NCBI RefSeq assembly: GCF_030813495.1
Contig: NZ_JAUSUI010000012.1
Coordinates: 1-64,000 of the forward strand
From: Ancylobacter polymorphus
Lineage (GTDB): Bacteria > Pseudomonadota > Alphaproteobacteria > Rhizobiales > Xanthobacteraceae
Reading direction: 5' to 3'
Length of the DNA: 64,000 bases
Positions 28,358-38,214 of this stretch are shown here, in pieces (the stretch's first letter is position 1; each line of letters begins with the position of its first letter). The notes below the pieces were generated by a model. It saw only the letters and a program-made list of their open reading frames with translations, was not told the origin of the DNA and did not search any database. A program made the translations under genes and the position numbers.

Positions 28358-29167
28358 TCAGGCCGGCGCAGCCTCGCCCAGCCCGTAGCGCGCGGCCGGG
28401 CGGCTCAGCGAAAGGCCCGGCATCATCCGCATCCGGTCATCCACCAGCACCTGCCAGGCGGCCATGTCGGGCAAGGAAGGAATGGTGATCGCCTCACCTG
28501 CCTCAAGCCCGCGCAAGGCGGCTTCGACCAGATCCTCGGCAGCCATCACCATTTCGGCCGGAAGTGCCGCGGCGTCGATGCCGGCCCGGTCGAAAAACTC
28601 CGTGCGCGTATAGCCCGGCAGCACCGCCTGCACGCGCAACGGCCCGCCCCTCAGTTCACTCTGCAGCGATTGCGTGAAGGCCAGCACATAAGCCTTGGTT
28701 GCGGCATAGGCGCCAGGGAAATGCTCCGGCACCAGAGCCACGACGGAAGCGATGTTGACCAGGGTTCCTTCGCCACGCCCGGCAAAGGCCGTGACAGCGG
28801 CCAGAGAGAGCCGCGTCAGCGCGGCAACGTTGAGCTGCACCATGGCATCGGTCTTTTCCGCCGCGGCGCCCAGGATCGGCCCCTCAGTACCCATGCCTGC
28901 ATTGTTCACCAGCACGGTGATCCTCTGATCGGAGGCGAGCCGGGCGGCAACGGTCTCGATGCCTTCGTTGCGCGAAAGATCGGCCGCCAGCACCTCCGCC
29001 CGCCGGCCCGTCTCGCCGGCAATGGCTGCCGCGAGCGATTCCAGCCGGGCTCCATCGCGGGCAACCAGCACAACATCATGACCGCGTCGGGCGAGCTTCT
29101 CGGCATAGACCCGGCCAATGCCGCTGGAAGCACCCGTCACCAGTGCGGTGTTTAGGGAGGAGGTCAT
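28358..29167 (-). CDS. Short-chain dehydrogenase/reductase
   Basis: A 269-residue classical SDR. The cofactor motif TGASSGIG is at residues 11-18, NNAG in VLVNNAGMGTEGP, Ser in NIASVVALVPEHF, and YAATK supplies the catalytic Tyr and Lys. Arg residues after the second strand (LVARDGARL) suggest NADP(H) preference. Substrate cannot be inferred. It is convergent with tamB (four bases between stops) and divergent from the photolyase gene. Confidence 0.88.
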   Translation of the reverse strand: MTSSLNTALVTGASSGIGRVYAEKLARRGHDVVLVARDGARLESLAAAIAGETGRRAEVLAADLSRNEGIETVAARLASDQRITVLVNNAGMGTEGPILGAAAEKTDAMVQLNVAALTRLSLAAVTAFAGRGEGTLVNIASVVALVPEHFPGAYAATKAYVLAFTQSLQSELRGGPLRVQAVLPGYTRTEFFDRAGIDAAALPAEMVMAAEDLVEAALRGLEAGEAITIPSLPDMAAWQVLVDDRMRMMPGLSLSRPAARYGLGEAAPA

Positions 29168-29294
29168 GGTGGAGGTTTCCCGTTTGTCGCGGCCCGCATC
29201 GGACCACTTTCATGACAAGCATCATTAATAAATCGCGCACGCTTGCGCCAGAGAGGCTGATCGGTTCTGCGTGCGGTTTCGTAAAAGTCACACA

Positions 29295-30758
29295 ATGTCC
29301 GGAACGCTCATGCCCTCCTCCACTGAACGCCCCGCCCTTGTCTGGCTTCGCGACGATCTCCGTCTCGACGACAATCCCGCACTCGCGGCGGCGCAGGCGA
29401 GCGGGCGCCCGCTGCTGCTTGCCTTCCTCCTTGACGAGGAGAGCCCCGGCCTGCGCCCGCTCGGTGGGGCCGCGCGCTGGTGGCTGAGCCACTCGCTCAA
29501 GGCCCTGGCGGCGACCATTGAGGCCAAGGGCGGGCGATTGCTGCTGCGGCGCGGGATGGCGCTCGACGCGCTGACGCGCCTCGCCGGAGACGTGAATGCG
29601 CAGGCGGTCTACTGGAATCGGCGCTATGGCGCGGCCGAGATCGCCGTCGATACGGCGGTGAAGTCCGCCCTTACCGCGGCCGGCGTCGCGGTCGAGAGCT
29701 TCGGCGGCAACCTCCTGCACGAGCCCTGGACGGTGGCAACGCAGTCAGGCGGTCCCTTCCGTGTCTTCACCCCCTTCTATCGCCGCGCGAGGATGCAAGC
29801 GCCGCGCACGCCGTCTCAGACCCGCCTGCCCTGGCGCTTCGCCCCCTACCCAGAGGGCGAGCGACTGGAGAACTGGGCGCTGGAGCCCTCCCGGCCGGAT
29901 TGGGCCGGCGGGCTGCGTGAGACGTGGACACCGGGCGAGGAAGGCGCGCGTGACGCGCTGACCCGCTTCCTCGATGGCGGGATCACGGGCTACGCCGACG
30001 AGCGCGACCGCCCGGACCGGACGTCGACCTCCCGCCTCTCCCCGCATCTGCGCTTCGGCGAAATCGCGCCACACCGCATCCTTGCCGCCGTACGGCACGC
30101 GGAAGCGGGTGCAAGCGCGGCCCCGCGCGACGTGGAGAAGTTCGTCAGCGAGCTCTATTGGCGCGAATTCAGCTATCATCTGCTGTTCCATTATCCGGAT
30201 ATCGGCACCGCCAATTTCAACGACCGTTTCGATGCCTTCGCGTGGCAGAACGCGCCTGCGCTACTCCGCGCTTGGCGGCGTGGAATGACGGGCTATCCCA
30301 TTGTCGATGCCGGCATGCGCCAGCTCTGGCAGACCGGCTGGATGCATAATCGCGTGCGTATGGTGGCCGCCTCCTTCCTGATCAAACATTGTCTGACAGA
30401 CTGGCGCCAAGGCGAGGCGTGGTTCTGGGACACGCTGGTGGATGCCGACGCCGCCAATAATCCCGCGAGCTGGCAGTGGGTCGCGGGGTCCGGCGCCGAC
30501 GCAGCCCCCTATTTCCGCATCTTCAATCCCGTCGCCCAGGGTGAGAAGTTCGATCCCGATGGTGACTATGTCCGCCGCTACGTGCCGGAACTGACGGCGC
30601 TGCCGTCGAATGTCGTCCACCGCCCTTGGGAAGCAACTCCCGACGTGCTGCGCCGGGCAGGTGTGCGACTCGGGGAAACCTATCCCCGCCCCATCGTCGA
30701 CCATGCCGCCGCCCGCGACCGCGCACTCGAACGCTTTCAGCCCATTCGCGGGGATTAG
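29295..30758 (+). CDS. phrB: Deoxyribodipyrimidine photolyase
   Basis: A 487-residue cryptochrome/photolyase family protein. ATG choices are 29295 and 29310; neither has a good RBS. The N-terminal antenna domain starts PALVWLRDDLRLDDNPAL. The FAD domain shows TSTSRLSPHLRFGEI, ELYWREFSYHLLFHYPDI, WMHNRVRMVAASFLIKH and DADAANNPASWQWVAG, the CPD-photolyase class I blocks with lesion- and FAD-binding residues. It repairs UV-induced cyclobutane dimers using blue light. Length is standard. Divergent from the SDR gene. Confidence 0.92.
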   Translation: MSGTLMPSSTERPALVWLRDDLRLDDNPALAAAQASGRPLLLAFLLDEESPGLRPLGGAARWWLSHSLKALAATIEAKGGRLLLRRGMALDALTRLAGDVNAQAVYWNRRYGAAEIAVDTAVKSALTAAGVAVESFGGNLLHEPWTVATQSGGPFRVFTPFYRRARMQAPRTPSQTRLPWRFAPYPEGERLENWALEPSRPDWAGGLRETWTPGEEGARDALTRFLDGGITGYADERDRPDRTSTSRLSPHLRFGEIAPHRILAAVRHAEAGASAAPRDVEKFVSELYWREFSYHLLFHYPDIGTANFNDRFDAFAWQNAPALLRAWRRGMTGYPIVDAGMRQLWQTGWMHNRVRMVAASFLIKHCLTDWRQGEAWFWDTLVDADAANNPASWQWVAGSGADAAPYFRIFNPVAQGEKFDPDGDYVRRYVPELTALPSNVVHRPWEATPDVLRRAGVRLGETYPRPIVDHAAARDRALERFQPIRGD

Positions 30759-30833
30759 GCCGGCGCCCGGTTGCCGAGACGGGCATGCATCACTAACTTC
30801 GTGGACCGTCAATTCGGAAGAAGAAACAGGTCC

Positions 30834-31865
30834 ATGGAAATCCGCAACGGTCTCGTCGAGGCGATCGGCAACACGCCGCTCATCAAGCTCAAGCGCGCTT
30901 CCGAGGCCACCGGCTGCACCATTCTCGGGAAAGCCGAGTTCCTCAATCCCGGTCAATCGGTAAAGGACCGCGCAGCCCTGTTCATCATTCAGGACGCCGT
31001 GGCGCGCGGCCAGCTTCGCCCCGGCGGTGTCATTGTCGAAGGCACGGCGGGCAATACCGGCATCGGCCTCGCGCTCGTGGGAAACGCGCTTGGCTTCCGC
31101 TCAGTGATCGTCATTCCCGAGACGCAGAGCCAGGAAAAGAAGGACATGCTCCGCCTCGCCGGCGCCACGCTCGTGGAAGTGCCGGCCGTCGCCTACGCCA
31201 ACCCCAACAACTATGTGAAAGTGTCCGGCCGGCTCGCTGAGGCGCTGGCGGCAACCGAGCCGAATGGCGCGGTCTGGGCCAACCAGTTCGACAATGTCGC
31301 GAACCGCCTCGCCCATATCGAAACCACGGGGCCGGAAATCTGGGCGCAGACCAATGGCAAGGTGGACGGTTTCGTCTGCGCCGTGGGTACGGGCGGCACG
31401 CTGGCGGGCACGGGCATCGCGCTCAAGGCCCGCAACCCGGCGATCCGGATCGGCCTCGCCGACCCCTTCGGCGCGGCGCTCTACAGCTATTACACCACGG
31501 GCGAATTGAAGGCCGAAGGTTCGTCGATCACCGAAGGTATCGGCCAGGGCCGCATCACCGCCAATCTGGAGGGCGCGCCGGTCGACTGCGCCTATCAGAT
31601 CGGCGACGCGGAGGCGGTTGAGATCGTGTTCGATCTGCTGGAGCATGAGGGTCTGTGCCTCGGCGGCTCCTCCGGCATCAATGTCGCCGGCGCGATCCGG
31701 CTGGCGAAGGAACTCGGCCCGGGCCACACCATCGTCACCATTCTTTGCGACTTCGGCACCCGCTATCAGTCGAAGCTGTTCAACCCCGCCTTCCTGCGCG
31801 AGAAGGGCCTGCCCGTGCCGGGCTGGCTTGAGCGCAGCATCGGCGTGCCCAATGTGCTGGTGTGA
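30834..31865 (+). CDS. cysK: Cysteine synthase A
   Basis: A 343-residue PLP enzyme making cysteine from O-acetylserine and sulfide. The start at 30834 (MEIRNGLVEAIGNTPLIKL) follows an AGG. NPGQSVKDRAA contains the PLP Lys (residue about 44); EGTAGNTGIGLA is the phosphate-binding loop, in the TAGNTG form often seen in alphaproteobacteria rather than TSGNTG; GTGGTLAGTGIALK is the second loop. The stop overlaps the ATG of the AlaX gene, so cysK, AlaX and sseA appear to form one operon. Confidence 0.92.
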   Translation: MEIRNGLVEAIGNTPLIKLKRASEATGCTILGKAEFLNPGQSVKDRAALFIIQDAVARGQLRPGGVIVEGTAGNTGIGLALVGNALGFRSVIVIPETQSQEKKDMLRLAGATLVEVPAVAYANPNNYVKVSGRLAEALAATEPNGAVWANQFDNVANRLAHIETTGPEIWAQTNGKVDGFVCAVGTGGTLAGTGIALKARNPAIRIGLADPFGAALYSYYTTGELKAEGSSITEGIGQGRITANLEGAPVDCAYQIGDAEAVEIVFDLLEHEGLCLGGSSGINVAGAIRLAKELGPGHTIVTILCDFGTRYQSKLFNPAFLREKGLPVPGWLERSIGVPNVLV

Positions 31866-32578
31866 TGGCAACGCTTCTGCTGTTTCGCGACGACGCCTAC
31901 CAGACCGAAACCTCCGCCGTCGTCACCGCGCTGACGCCGGAGGGAGGTGTCGTCGTCGACCGCACGGTGTTCTACGCCAGCGCCGGTGGCCAGCCGGGTG
32001 ATCGCGGCACGCTGATCCGCGCGGATGGCTGCGAGATCGGCATCGAGACGGCCGTCTACGGCCCCTCCAAGGTCGATGTGATCCATGTCCCGGCCCCCGC
32101 AGCCGCGTTGCCCGAACTGGGCGAGGCCGTGACGCTGCGGCTGGATTGGCCGACCCGCCACAAGCGGATGCGCATGCATACCGCGCTGCATCTGCTCTCC
32201 GTCGCCCTGCCCTTTCCCGTCACCGGCGGGTCGATCGGTGAGGAAGAGAGCCGGCTCGATTTCGACATTCCCGATGCCGGCCTCGACAAGGACGCCATCA
32301 CCGCCAAGTTGGCGGGGCTGATCGCCACCGGCGCCCGGGTGACCGAACGCTGGATCTCGGATGACGAATTGCTCGCCAATCCCGGGCTGGTGAAGACCAT
32401 GTCGGTCAAGCCGCCAATGGGAAGCGGCAAGGTCCGCCTGGTCGACATCGAAGGGATCGACCTGCAGCCTTGCGGCGGCACCCATGTTCGAAGCCTCGAC
32501 GAGATCGGCGCGGTGCAGGTGACCAAGATCGAAAAGAAGGGCCAGCAGAACCGCCGCGTGCGGCTGGCCTGGGCTTGA
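31865..32578 (+). CDS. Alanyl-tRNA editing protein (AlaX family)
   Basis: A 237-residue free-standing editing domain that hydrolyses mischarged Ser- or Gly-tRNA(Ala). Zinc ligands are visible in HTALHLLS (about residue 98-105) and in CGGTHVRSLDEIG near the C-terminus. The N-terminal barrel has VFYASAGGQPGDRGTL, the typical 'GGQ' signature. The ATG overlaps the cysK stop. Length fits AlaX-M/L proteins. A link with cysteine synthesis may be simply positional; misincorporation of serine is one thing this operon could limit when cysteine is made from serine. Confidence 0.9.
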   Translation: MATLLLFRDDAYQTETSAVVTALTPEGGVVVDRTVFYASAGGQPGDRGTLIRADGCEIGIETAVYGPSKVDVIHVPAPAAALPELGEAVTLRLDWPTRHKRMRMHTALHLLSVALPFPVTGGSIGEEESRLDFDIPDAGLDKDAITAKLAGLIATGARVTERWISDDELLANPGLVKTMSVKPPMGSGKVRLVDIEGIDLQPCGGTHVRSLDEIGAVQVTKIEKKGQQNRRVRLAWA

Positions 32579-32605
32579 TGTCCGCGCGCGGTTCCGGAGT
32601 GCCCG

Positions 32606-33469
32606 ATGCCCGAATCCGATCTGCCTGATGTCAGCCGCTTCGTTTCCACCGAATGGCTGGCCGCCCATCTCGGGGCGCCCAACCTCGTCGTGGTGGACGG
32701 CTCCTGGCACATGCCGGCGACCGGCCGGAAGGCACGCGAGGAATATCTCAAGGCGCATATTCCGGGCGCGGTGTTCTTCGACATTGACGGCATCTCGGAC
32801 CTGACGAGCCCGCTGCCGCATATGCTGCCCTCCGAGACTCTGTTCCGGGCGGCGATGGAATCGCTCGGCATCGGCCGGCAGATGAAGATCGTCGTCTATG
32901 ACACGCAGGGCCTGTTCTCAGCGCCGCGCGTCTGGTGGACCCTGCGGGCTTTCGGCGCGGTCGATGTGGCCATTCTCGATGGCGGCTTTCCCAAATGGCT
33001 GGCCGAAGGCCGCCCCACCGAGGAGGGCGAGGCACCCTATCTTCCTGCCCGTTTCGACGCGAAGCTGGACACGGACTGGGTGGCCTCCATCGACGATGTG
33101 GCCGCCCGGCTTGCCGACCGCAGCGCACAGGTGCTCGATGCGCGCGCGGCGGAACGTTTCCGCGGCGAGGCGCCGGAACCGCGCGCCGGAGTCCGTGCGG
33201 GGCACATTCCCGGCGCGCGCAACCTGCCAGTGTCCGAGGTGGTGAGGGGTGGCCGGCTCGTCGACGCCGCTACCATTCGCCAGGCGGTGAAGGAAGCAGG
33301 CATCGACCTCTCCCAGCCCGTCATCACCAGCTGCGGCTCAGGGGTGACCGCCGCCATATTGTGGCTGGCACTGGACACGATCGGAACGCCACCGGTCGCG
33401 CTATACGATGGCTCGTGGACCGAGTGGGGCGCCTCCGACAAACCCGTGGCGACGGGCCCGGCGGACTGA
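32606..33469 (+). CDS. sseA: 3-mercaptopyruvate / thiosulfate sulfurtransferase
   Basis: A 287-residue tandem rhodanese. The inactive N-terminal rhodanese domain (about 10-140) and catalytic C-terminal domain (about 160-280) are both present; the active loop CGSGVTA (Cys near residue 241) is the mercaptopyruvate form rather than the CRKGVT of thiosulfate-specific enzymes. It moves sulfane sulfur from 3-mercaptopyruvate to thiol acceptors. Third gene of the cysK operon, 27 bases after AlaX, and followed by a strong terminator. Confidence 0.9.
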   Translation: MPESDLPDVSRFVSTEWLAAHLGAPNLVVVDGSWHMPATGRKAREEYLKAHIPGAVFFDIDGISDLTSPLPHMLPSETLFRAAMESLGIGRQMKIVVYDTQGLFSAPRVWWTLRAFGAVDVAILDGGFPKWLAEGRPTEEGEAPYLPARFDAKLDTDWVASIDDVAARLADRSAQVLDARAAERFRGEAPEPRAGVRAGHIPGARNLPVSEVVRGGRLVDAATIRQAVKEAGIDLSQPVITSCGSGVTAAILWLALDTIGTPPVALYDGSWTEWGASDKPVATGPAD

Positions 33470-33504
33470 GCAGGCACCGACCGCTGTAGCTTTGCCCAAA
33501 TGAA

Positions 33505-33538
33505 AAACGGCCGGAGCGCTTGGGCGCTCCGGCCGTTT
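33505..33538. terminator. Strong bidirectional rho-independent-type terminator
   Basis: A perfect 15-bp stem, AAACGGCCGGAGCGC / GCGCTCCGGCCGTTT, with a four-base loop TTGG. A-rich bases on one side and T-rich on the other let it work for both strands. It lies between the stops of sseA (+) and aapP (-). Confidence 0.9.
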
Positions 33539-33556
33539 CTATTTCGCCTGCACGCT

Positions 33557-34354
33557 TCAGTGCAGTATCTGGCTGAGGAACAGCTTGGTGCGCTCATGCT
33601 GCGGGTTTGAGAAGAACGCTTCCGGCTCGTTCATCTCGATGATCTGCCCCGCATCCATGAAGATCACCCGGTTGGCCACCTGGCGGGCGAAGCCCATCTC
33701 ATGGGTCACGCACAGCATGGTCATGCCCTCTTCGGCCAGGCTCACCATGGTCTCCAGCACTTCCTTGACCATTTCCGGGTCGAGCGCCGAGGTCGGCTCA
33801 TCGAACAGCATGATCTTCGGCTTCATGCACAGGGCGCGGGCGATGGCGACGCGCTGCTGCTGGCCGCCGGAAAGCTGGCCGGGATATTTGTTCGCCTGCT
33901 CCGGGATTTTCACCTTCCGCAGAAAATGCATCGCCAGTTCGTCGGCATCCTTCTTGGGCATCTTGCGGACCCAGATCGGCGCCAGCGTCAGATTTTCCAG
34001 AATGGTGAGATGCGGGAACAGGTTGAAGTGCTGGAAGCACATGCCGACCTCGCGGCGGATCTCGTCGATGCGCTTGAGGTCGTTGGTCAGTTCGATGCCG
34101 TCGACGATGATCGAGCCCTGCTGGTGCTCCTCCAGCCGGTTGATGCAGCGGATCATGGTGGACTTGCCGGAGCCCGACGGCCCGCAAATGACGATGCGCT
34201 CGCCCCGATGCACCCTGAGATTGATGTCCTTCAGCACATGGAACTCGCCGTACCATTTATGCACGCCGACGAGATCGACGGCGACCTCCCGTCCCGGGCG
34301 CGTGTGGACGGCGGGGAGTTCGTCAGGGGAAACGGTCGAATGAAGTTCACTCAT
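33557..34354 (-). CDS. aapP: General L-amino acid ABC transporter, ATPase
   Basis: A 265-residue ATPase. Start at 34354, with CGGAG about nine bases upstream; a TTG at 34375 is the alternative. Walker [10 protein letters not shown], signature [10 protein letters not shown], Walker [13 protein letters not shown] and the switch His VTHEMGFAR are intact. The N-terminal [18 protein letters not shown] is typical of the polar-amino-acid subfamily. It follows aapJ, aapQ and aapM and completes the importer. The shared terminator lies just after its stop. Confidence 0.92.
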   Translation of the reverse strand: MSELHSTVSPDELPAVHTRPGREVAVDLVGVHKWYGEFHVLKDINLRVHRGERIVICGPSGSGKSTMIRCINRLEEHQQGSIIVDGIELTNDLKRIDEIRREVGMCFQHFNLFPHLTILENLTLAPIWVRKMPKKDADELAMHFLRKVKIPEQANKYPGQLSGGQQQRVAIARALCMKPKIMLFDEPTSALDPEMVKEVLETMVSLAEEGMTMLCVTHEMGFARQVANRVIFMDAGQIIEMNEPEAFFSNPQHERTKLFLSQILH

Positions 34355-34371
34355 ATGGGTTTCTCCGTTTC

Positions 34372-35748
34372 TCAATGCCGGTGGGAGGTGTTGAGCCGCC
34401 GCTCCACGAAGAGCGAGTAGCGTGACATACCGAAGCAGAAGAAGAAATAGACCACGCCGGCAAAGGCGAAGCCCGTATAGAGCGTCACCGGCGTCGCCCA
34501 GTTGGGGTCGGTGAAGGCGGCGCGCAGCTGGCCGAGAAAGTCGAAGATCGAGACGATCAGGACCAGAGTCGTGTCCTTGAACAGGCTGATGAAGCTGTTC
34601 ACGATGCCGGGAATGACGAGGGTCAGCGCCTGCGGCAGGACGATAAGGCGCATCATCTGGCTCCAGGTCAGCCCGACCGCCATCGCTCCCTCATACTGGC
34701 CCTTCGGGATAGCCTGCAGGCCGCCGCGCACCACCTCCGCCATATAGGCGGCCGAGAACAGAGCAACACCCACGAGCGCCCGCAGCAATGCGTCCGGATT
34801 CGTGCCCTGCGGCAGAAACAGCGGCAGCATATAGGTGGCGAAGAACAGCACCGTGATCAGCGGCACGCCGCGCCAGAACTCGATGAAGATCACCGAGAGC
34901 AGTCGGACCACCGGCATCTGCGAGCGCCTGCCGAGCGCCAGCAGAATGCCGAGCGGCAGGGAGGCGACAATCCCGGTCACTGCGATCACCAGCGTCACCA
35001 GCAGCCCGCCCCACTGCCGCGTCTCGACATAGCTAAGCCCGACATCGGCATCCCAGCAGAAAATGACCGCGCCGAGCGCCAGGAACACGAACAGCGTGGT
35101 GCGCGCGGCGGAACGGCCATTCCCCCCCAACAGTGCGATAAACCCGCCGATGGCCGCCATGAACAGCAGGGTCGTCAGCCCGAAGTCGACCCAGAAGGCG
35201 AGGTTGATGCCCCCCAGTTGCGCGTCACCGACAAACGGGCGGATCAGGCCGAAGCGCTCCAGCAGGAAAGCCGATGCGTTGATGTTGCCGCCGGTCAGCA
35301 GCACGAAGGCAACCACGGGATAGACAACGAAGAAGAGCAACGAGCCCGTCCGCTTGAACGGTAGGCTCGGCACGAGAAGCGGCACCAGCAGTACCGCGCC
35401 AAGGGCGAAGACGATGTCCACACGCCAGCGCTCGGAAATGGGGTAGAAACCGTAGATCAGCTGGCCGAACTTGGCGTGGATGAACGGCCAGCACGCGCCG
35501 ACATCGGGGCCGAGACAGGCTTCGCGGTTCTCTCCGGTCCACACCGCATCGATGAACATGAAGCGGACAAAGGGCGGCACCACCGAAATCACCAGCAGGA
35601 TGCCGAGAAGGGTCAGCAGCGTATTGAAGATGCCGGAGAACAGGTTCTCCCGCATCCAGGCCACCGGGCCGATGCGCAGCTTGGGCGGCGGGAGGACCGG
35701 CGCCATCTCGTTGCGGATGAAGGTTCCGTCGTCGAAGGTCATGCTCAT
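34372..35748 (-). CDS. aapM: General L-amino acid ABC transporter, permease
   Basis: A 458-residue inner-membrane permease. After a first helix ([21 protein letters not shown]) there is a long region with more helices and a [33 protein letters not shown] block, then the EAA-type loop ([22 protein letters not shown]). This is larger than usual His/Gln permeases, as is known for AapM/BztC. It overlaps nothing but is 17 bases from the aapP start and 7 bases from the stop of aapQ. Confidence 0.9.
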   Translation of the reverse strand: MSMTFDDGTFIRNEMAPVLPPPKLRIGPVAWMRENLFSGIFNTLLTLLGILLVISVVPPFVRFMFIDAVWTGENREACLGPDVGACWPFIHAKFGQLIYGFYPISERWRVDIVFALGAVLLVPLLVPSLPFKRTGSLLFFVVYPVVAFVLLTGGNINASAFLLERFGLIRPFVGDAQLGGINLAFWVDFGLTTLLFMAAIGGFIALLGGNGRSAARTTLFVFLALGAVIFCWDADVGLSYVETRQWGGLLVTLVIAVTGIVASLPLGILLALGRRSQMPVVRLLSVIFIEFWRGVPLITVLFFATYMLPLFLPQGTNPDALLRALVGVALFSAAYMAEVVRGGLQAIPKGQYEGAMAVGLTWSQMMRLIVLPQALTLVIPGIVNSFISLFKDTTLVLIVSIFDFLGQLRAAFTDPNWATPVTLYTGFAFAGVVYFFFCFGMSRYSLFVERRLNTSHRH

Positions 35749-35755
35749 GGCCGGC

Positions 35756-36946
35756 TCACCGTTCCACCAGCGCGACGCGCTTGTTGTAGGCGTTCATGAT
35801 GATCGCGGTGATGATCGAGAGCAGGAGATAGACGCCCATGGTGATGGCGATGATCTCGATCGCCTGACCCGTCTGGTTGAGCGACGTGCCGGCGAATACC
35901 GCGACGAGATCGGGATAGCCGATGCCGACGGCAAGCGACGAGTTCTTGGTGAGGTTCAGATACTGGCTGGTCAGCGGGGGGATGATCACCCGCATGGCCT
36001 GGGGAATGACCACCAGCCGCAGCGTCTGCCCGTGACGCAGGCCGAGCGAATGCGCCGCCTCCGTCTGCCCATGGCTCACCGACTGGATACCGGCGCGCAC
36101 ATTCTCGGCGATAAAGGCCGCCGTATAGGTGGCCAGCGCGAGCGTCAGGGCGACGAATTCGGGAATCACCCGCACGCCGCCGACGAAATTGAAGCCCTTG
36201 AGTTCGGGCACCTCGAAGCTGATGGGGAAACCGGTCGCGATCATCGCCGCGAGCGGCAGGCCGATGAGAACGCAGAGAGACACCCAAAGGACGGGAAGCC
36301 GGCGCCCCGTCTCCTCCTGCCGGCTCGCCGCCCAGTGGCGAAACAGGATGACGCCGAGAATGGCGAGACCGATCGCCCAGACGACGATTCCGGCACCTTC
36401 ACCGAACAGCGGGCGCGGAATGATGATGCCGCGATTGGAAATGAAGATCTCGCCAAAGACGCTGATGCTGTTGCGCGGCCCGGGCATGGCGCTCAGAACG
36501 GCAAGGTACCAGAACAGGATCTGGAACAGCGGCGGCAGGTTGCGCAGCACTTCGACATAGACGGTCGAGATCGTGCGCACCATGAAGTTCTTCGACAGGC
36601 GGCCGATGCCCACCAGGAAGCCGATAATCGTAGCGATAAAAATGCCGACCACCGCGACCAGGATGGTGTTCAGCAGGCCGACAATGAAGGCGCGGCCATA
36701 GGTCGAGGTTTCGGAATAGGGGATCAGCGTCTGGTTGATGCCGAAGCCGGCCGTGTTGTCCAGAAAGCCGAATCCGGTTGCGATCTTCTGCGCCGCGAGG
36801 TTGTCGCGCGCGTTCTCGGCGAAGCTCCAGCCGAGAAAAATGACCACGATCAGGGCCACAAGCTGAAGGCCGATGCTGCGGACCTTCGGGTCGTTGATGA
36901 ATGTAGTCTTCTCGTGCCCGCCGGCGGGCCCAGCCAAATCCGTCAT
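35756..36946 (-). CDS. aapQ: General L-amino acid ABC transporter, permease
   Basis: A 396-residue permease starting at ATG 36946 (MTDLAGPAGGHEKTTF) after GAGGGGGACT; longer readings to 37099 run into the intergenic hairpin. NTILVAVVGIFIATIIGFLVGIGR and the conserved loop EAAHSLGLRHGQTLRLVVIPQAMRV identify it as AapQ/BztB. Eight hydrophobic segments are visible. It forms a heterodimer with AapM in the membrane. Confidence 0.9.
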   Translation of the reverse strand: MTDLAGPAGGHEKTTFINDPKVRSIGLQLVALIVVIFLGWSFAENARDNLAAQKIATGFGFLDNTAGFGINQTLIPYSETSTYGRAFIVGLLNTILVAVVGIFIATIIGFLVGIGRLSKNFMVRTISTVYVEVLRNLPPLFQILFWYLAVLSAMPGPRNSISVFGEIFISNRGIIIPRPLFGEGAGIVVWAIGLAILGVILFRHWAASRQEETGRRLPVLWVSLCVLIGLPLAAMIATGFPISFEVPELKGFNFVGGVRVIPEFVALTLALATYTAAFIAENVRAGIQSVSHGQTEAAHSLGLRHGQTLRLVVIPQAMRVIIPPLTSQYLNLTKNSSLAVGIGYPDLVAVFAGTSLNQTGQAIEIIAITMGVYLLLSIITAIIMNAYNKRVALVER

Positions 36947-37016
36947 AGTCCCCCTCGCCTCGGATCGAGGCCCGAAATGTTCCGGTGCCGGACTTTTGCC
37001 AGCTTCTCCGGAGCGG

Positions 37017-37043
37017 GGAGGCTCCCGACGCGCGGGAGCCTCC
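37017..37043 (-). terminator. Intercistronic hairpin between aapJ and aapQ
   Basis: GGAGGCTCCCG / CGGGAGCCTCC forms an 11-bp perfect stem with a five-base loop, 14 bases after the aapJ stop. There is no T-run. Such hairpins often protect or attenuate mRNA so that the binding protein is made in excess of the membrane parts. Confidence 0.75.
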
Positions 37044-37056
37044 TTACATCGATGTG

Positions 37057-38079
37057 TCAGCGGATCGGCGGGGCGTACTGGATGCCACCCTTGTTCCACA
37101 GCGCATTGAGGCCGCGGCTGAGCTTCAGGGGCGTGTCCGGACCGACGGTGCGGTCATACATCTCGGCGTAGTTGCCGACATTCTTGATGATCAGGTAGCC
37201 CCAGTCATTGCCGATGCCCATGCCCTCGCCATACTTGCCCTCGGTGCCGAGCAGACGCTTGATCTCGGGGTTGGTGGCGTTCTTGAGCTGGTCGTCGACA
37301 TTCTTGGAGTTGACACCGAGTTCTTCGGCGTTGAGCTGGGCGAACAGAACCCACTTCACGATGTCGAACCACTGGTCGTCGCCATGGGCGACCACAGGGC
37401 CGAGCGGCTCCTTGGAGATGATCTCGGGCAGCACCACGTGGTCGTCGGGGTTCGTCAGCTTGAGGCGTTCACCGGCGAGGCCCGAACGGTCGGTGGTGAG
37501 CACGTCGCAGCGCCCGGCGTCGTAGGCCTTGACCACTTCGTCATTGGTGGCGAAGGCGATGACCTCATAGGTCATGTTGTTGGCGCGGAAATAGTCGGCG
37601 AGGTTCTGCTCGGTCGTGGTGCCGGTCTGCGTGCAGACCGAGGCGCCGGACAGTTCGAGAGCCGAATTCACCTTCTTGTCCTTGCGGATCATGAAGCCCT
37701 GGCCGTCATAGTAAGTGACGCCGGTGAAGTTCAGGCCCAGCGACGTGTCGCGGGTGATGGTCCAGGTGGTGTTGCGCGACAGGATGTCGATGTCACCGGA
37801 CTGCAGAGCTGTGAAGCGGTCCTTGGCCGAGAGCGGCGTGAACTTCACCTTGGTGGCGTCGCCGAAGATGGCAGCCGCAACCGCACGGCAGAATTCCACA
37901 TCGAGGCCGCTCCACTCACCCTTGTCATTGGGGTTGGAGAAGCCGGGCAGGCCCTGGCTGACGCCGCACTGGACAAAGCCCTTCGACTTCACCTGCTCAA
38001 GCTTGGTGGCCGCCTGCGCGCCGAAGGCACAGAGGCCCATGGCACCCGCAAGGGCGAATGTGGAGAGGAGGCGTTTCAT
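37057..38079 (-). CDS. aapJ: General L-amino acid ABC transporter, periplasmic binding protein
   Basis: A 340-residue binding protein with signal peptide MKRLLSTFALAGAMGLCAFG and cleavage after AQA. AAGAAGG lies before the ATG at 38079. The mature protein shows VQCGVSQGLPGFSNPNDKGEW and LDVEFCRAVAAAIFGD, typical of AapJ/BztA of solute-binding family 3. It captures many L-amino acids. First gene of aapJQMP, divergent from metC. Confidence 0.92.
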   Translation of the reverse strand: MKRLLSTFALAGAMGLCAFGAQAATKLEQVKSKGFVQCGVSQGLPGFSNPNDKGEWSGLDVEFCRAVAAAIFGDATKVKFTPLSAKDRFTALQSGDIDILSRNTTWTITRDTSLGLNFTGVTYYDGQGFMIRKDKKVNSALELSGASVCTQTGTTTEQNLADYFRANNMTYEVIAFATNDEVVKAYDAGRCDVLTTDRSGLAGERLKLTNPDDHVVLPEIISKEPLGPVVAHGDDQWFDIVKWVLFAQLNAEELGVNSKNVDDQLKNATNPEIKRLLGTEGKYGEGMGIGNDWGYLIIKNVGNYAEMYDRTVGPDTPLKLSRGLNALWNKGGIQYAPPIR

Positions 38080-38214
38080 GATGGCAGCCTTCTTCATTCG
38101 GATTGGAGCTGACGTTTCCGCCGCAACGGTGCGGGACGGAACGGGCGACAGAAAAGGCAATTCGCATGCCGCGGAGAACTTCCGGCAACGTGTCATGCCT
38201 GCGTCCTTCGTCTT

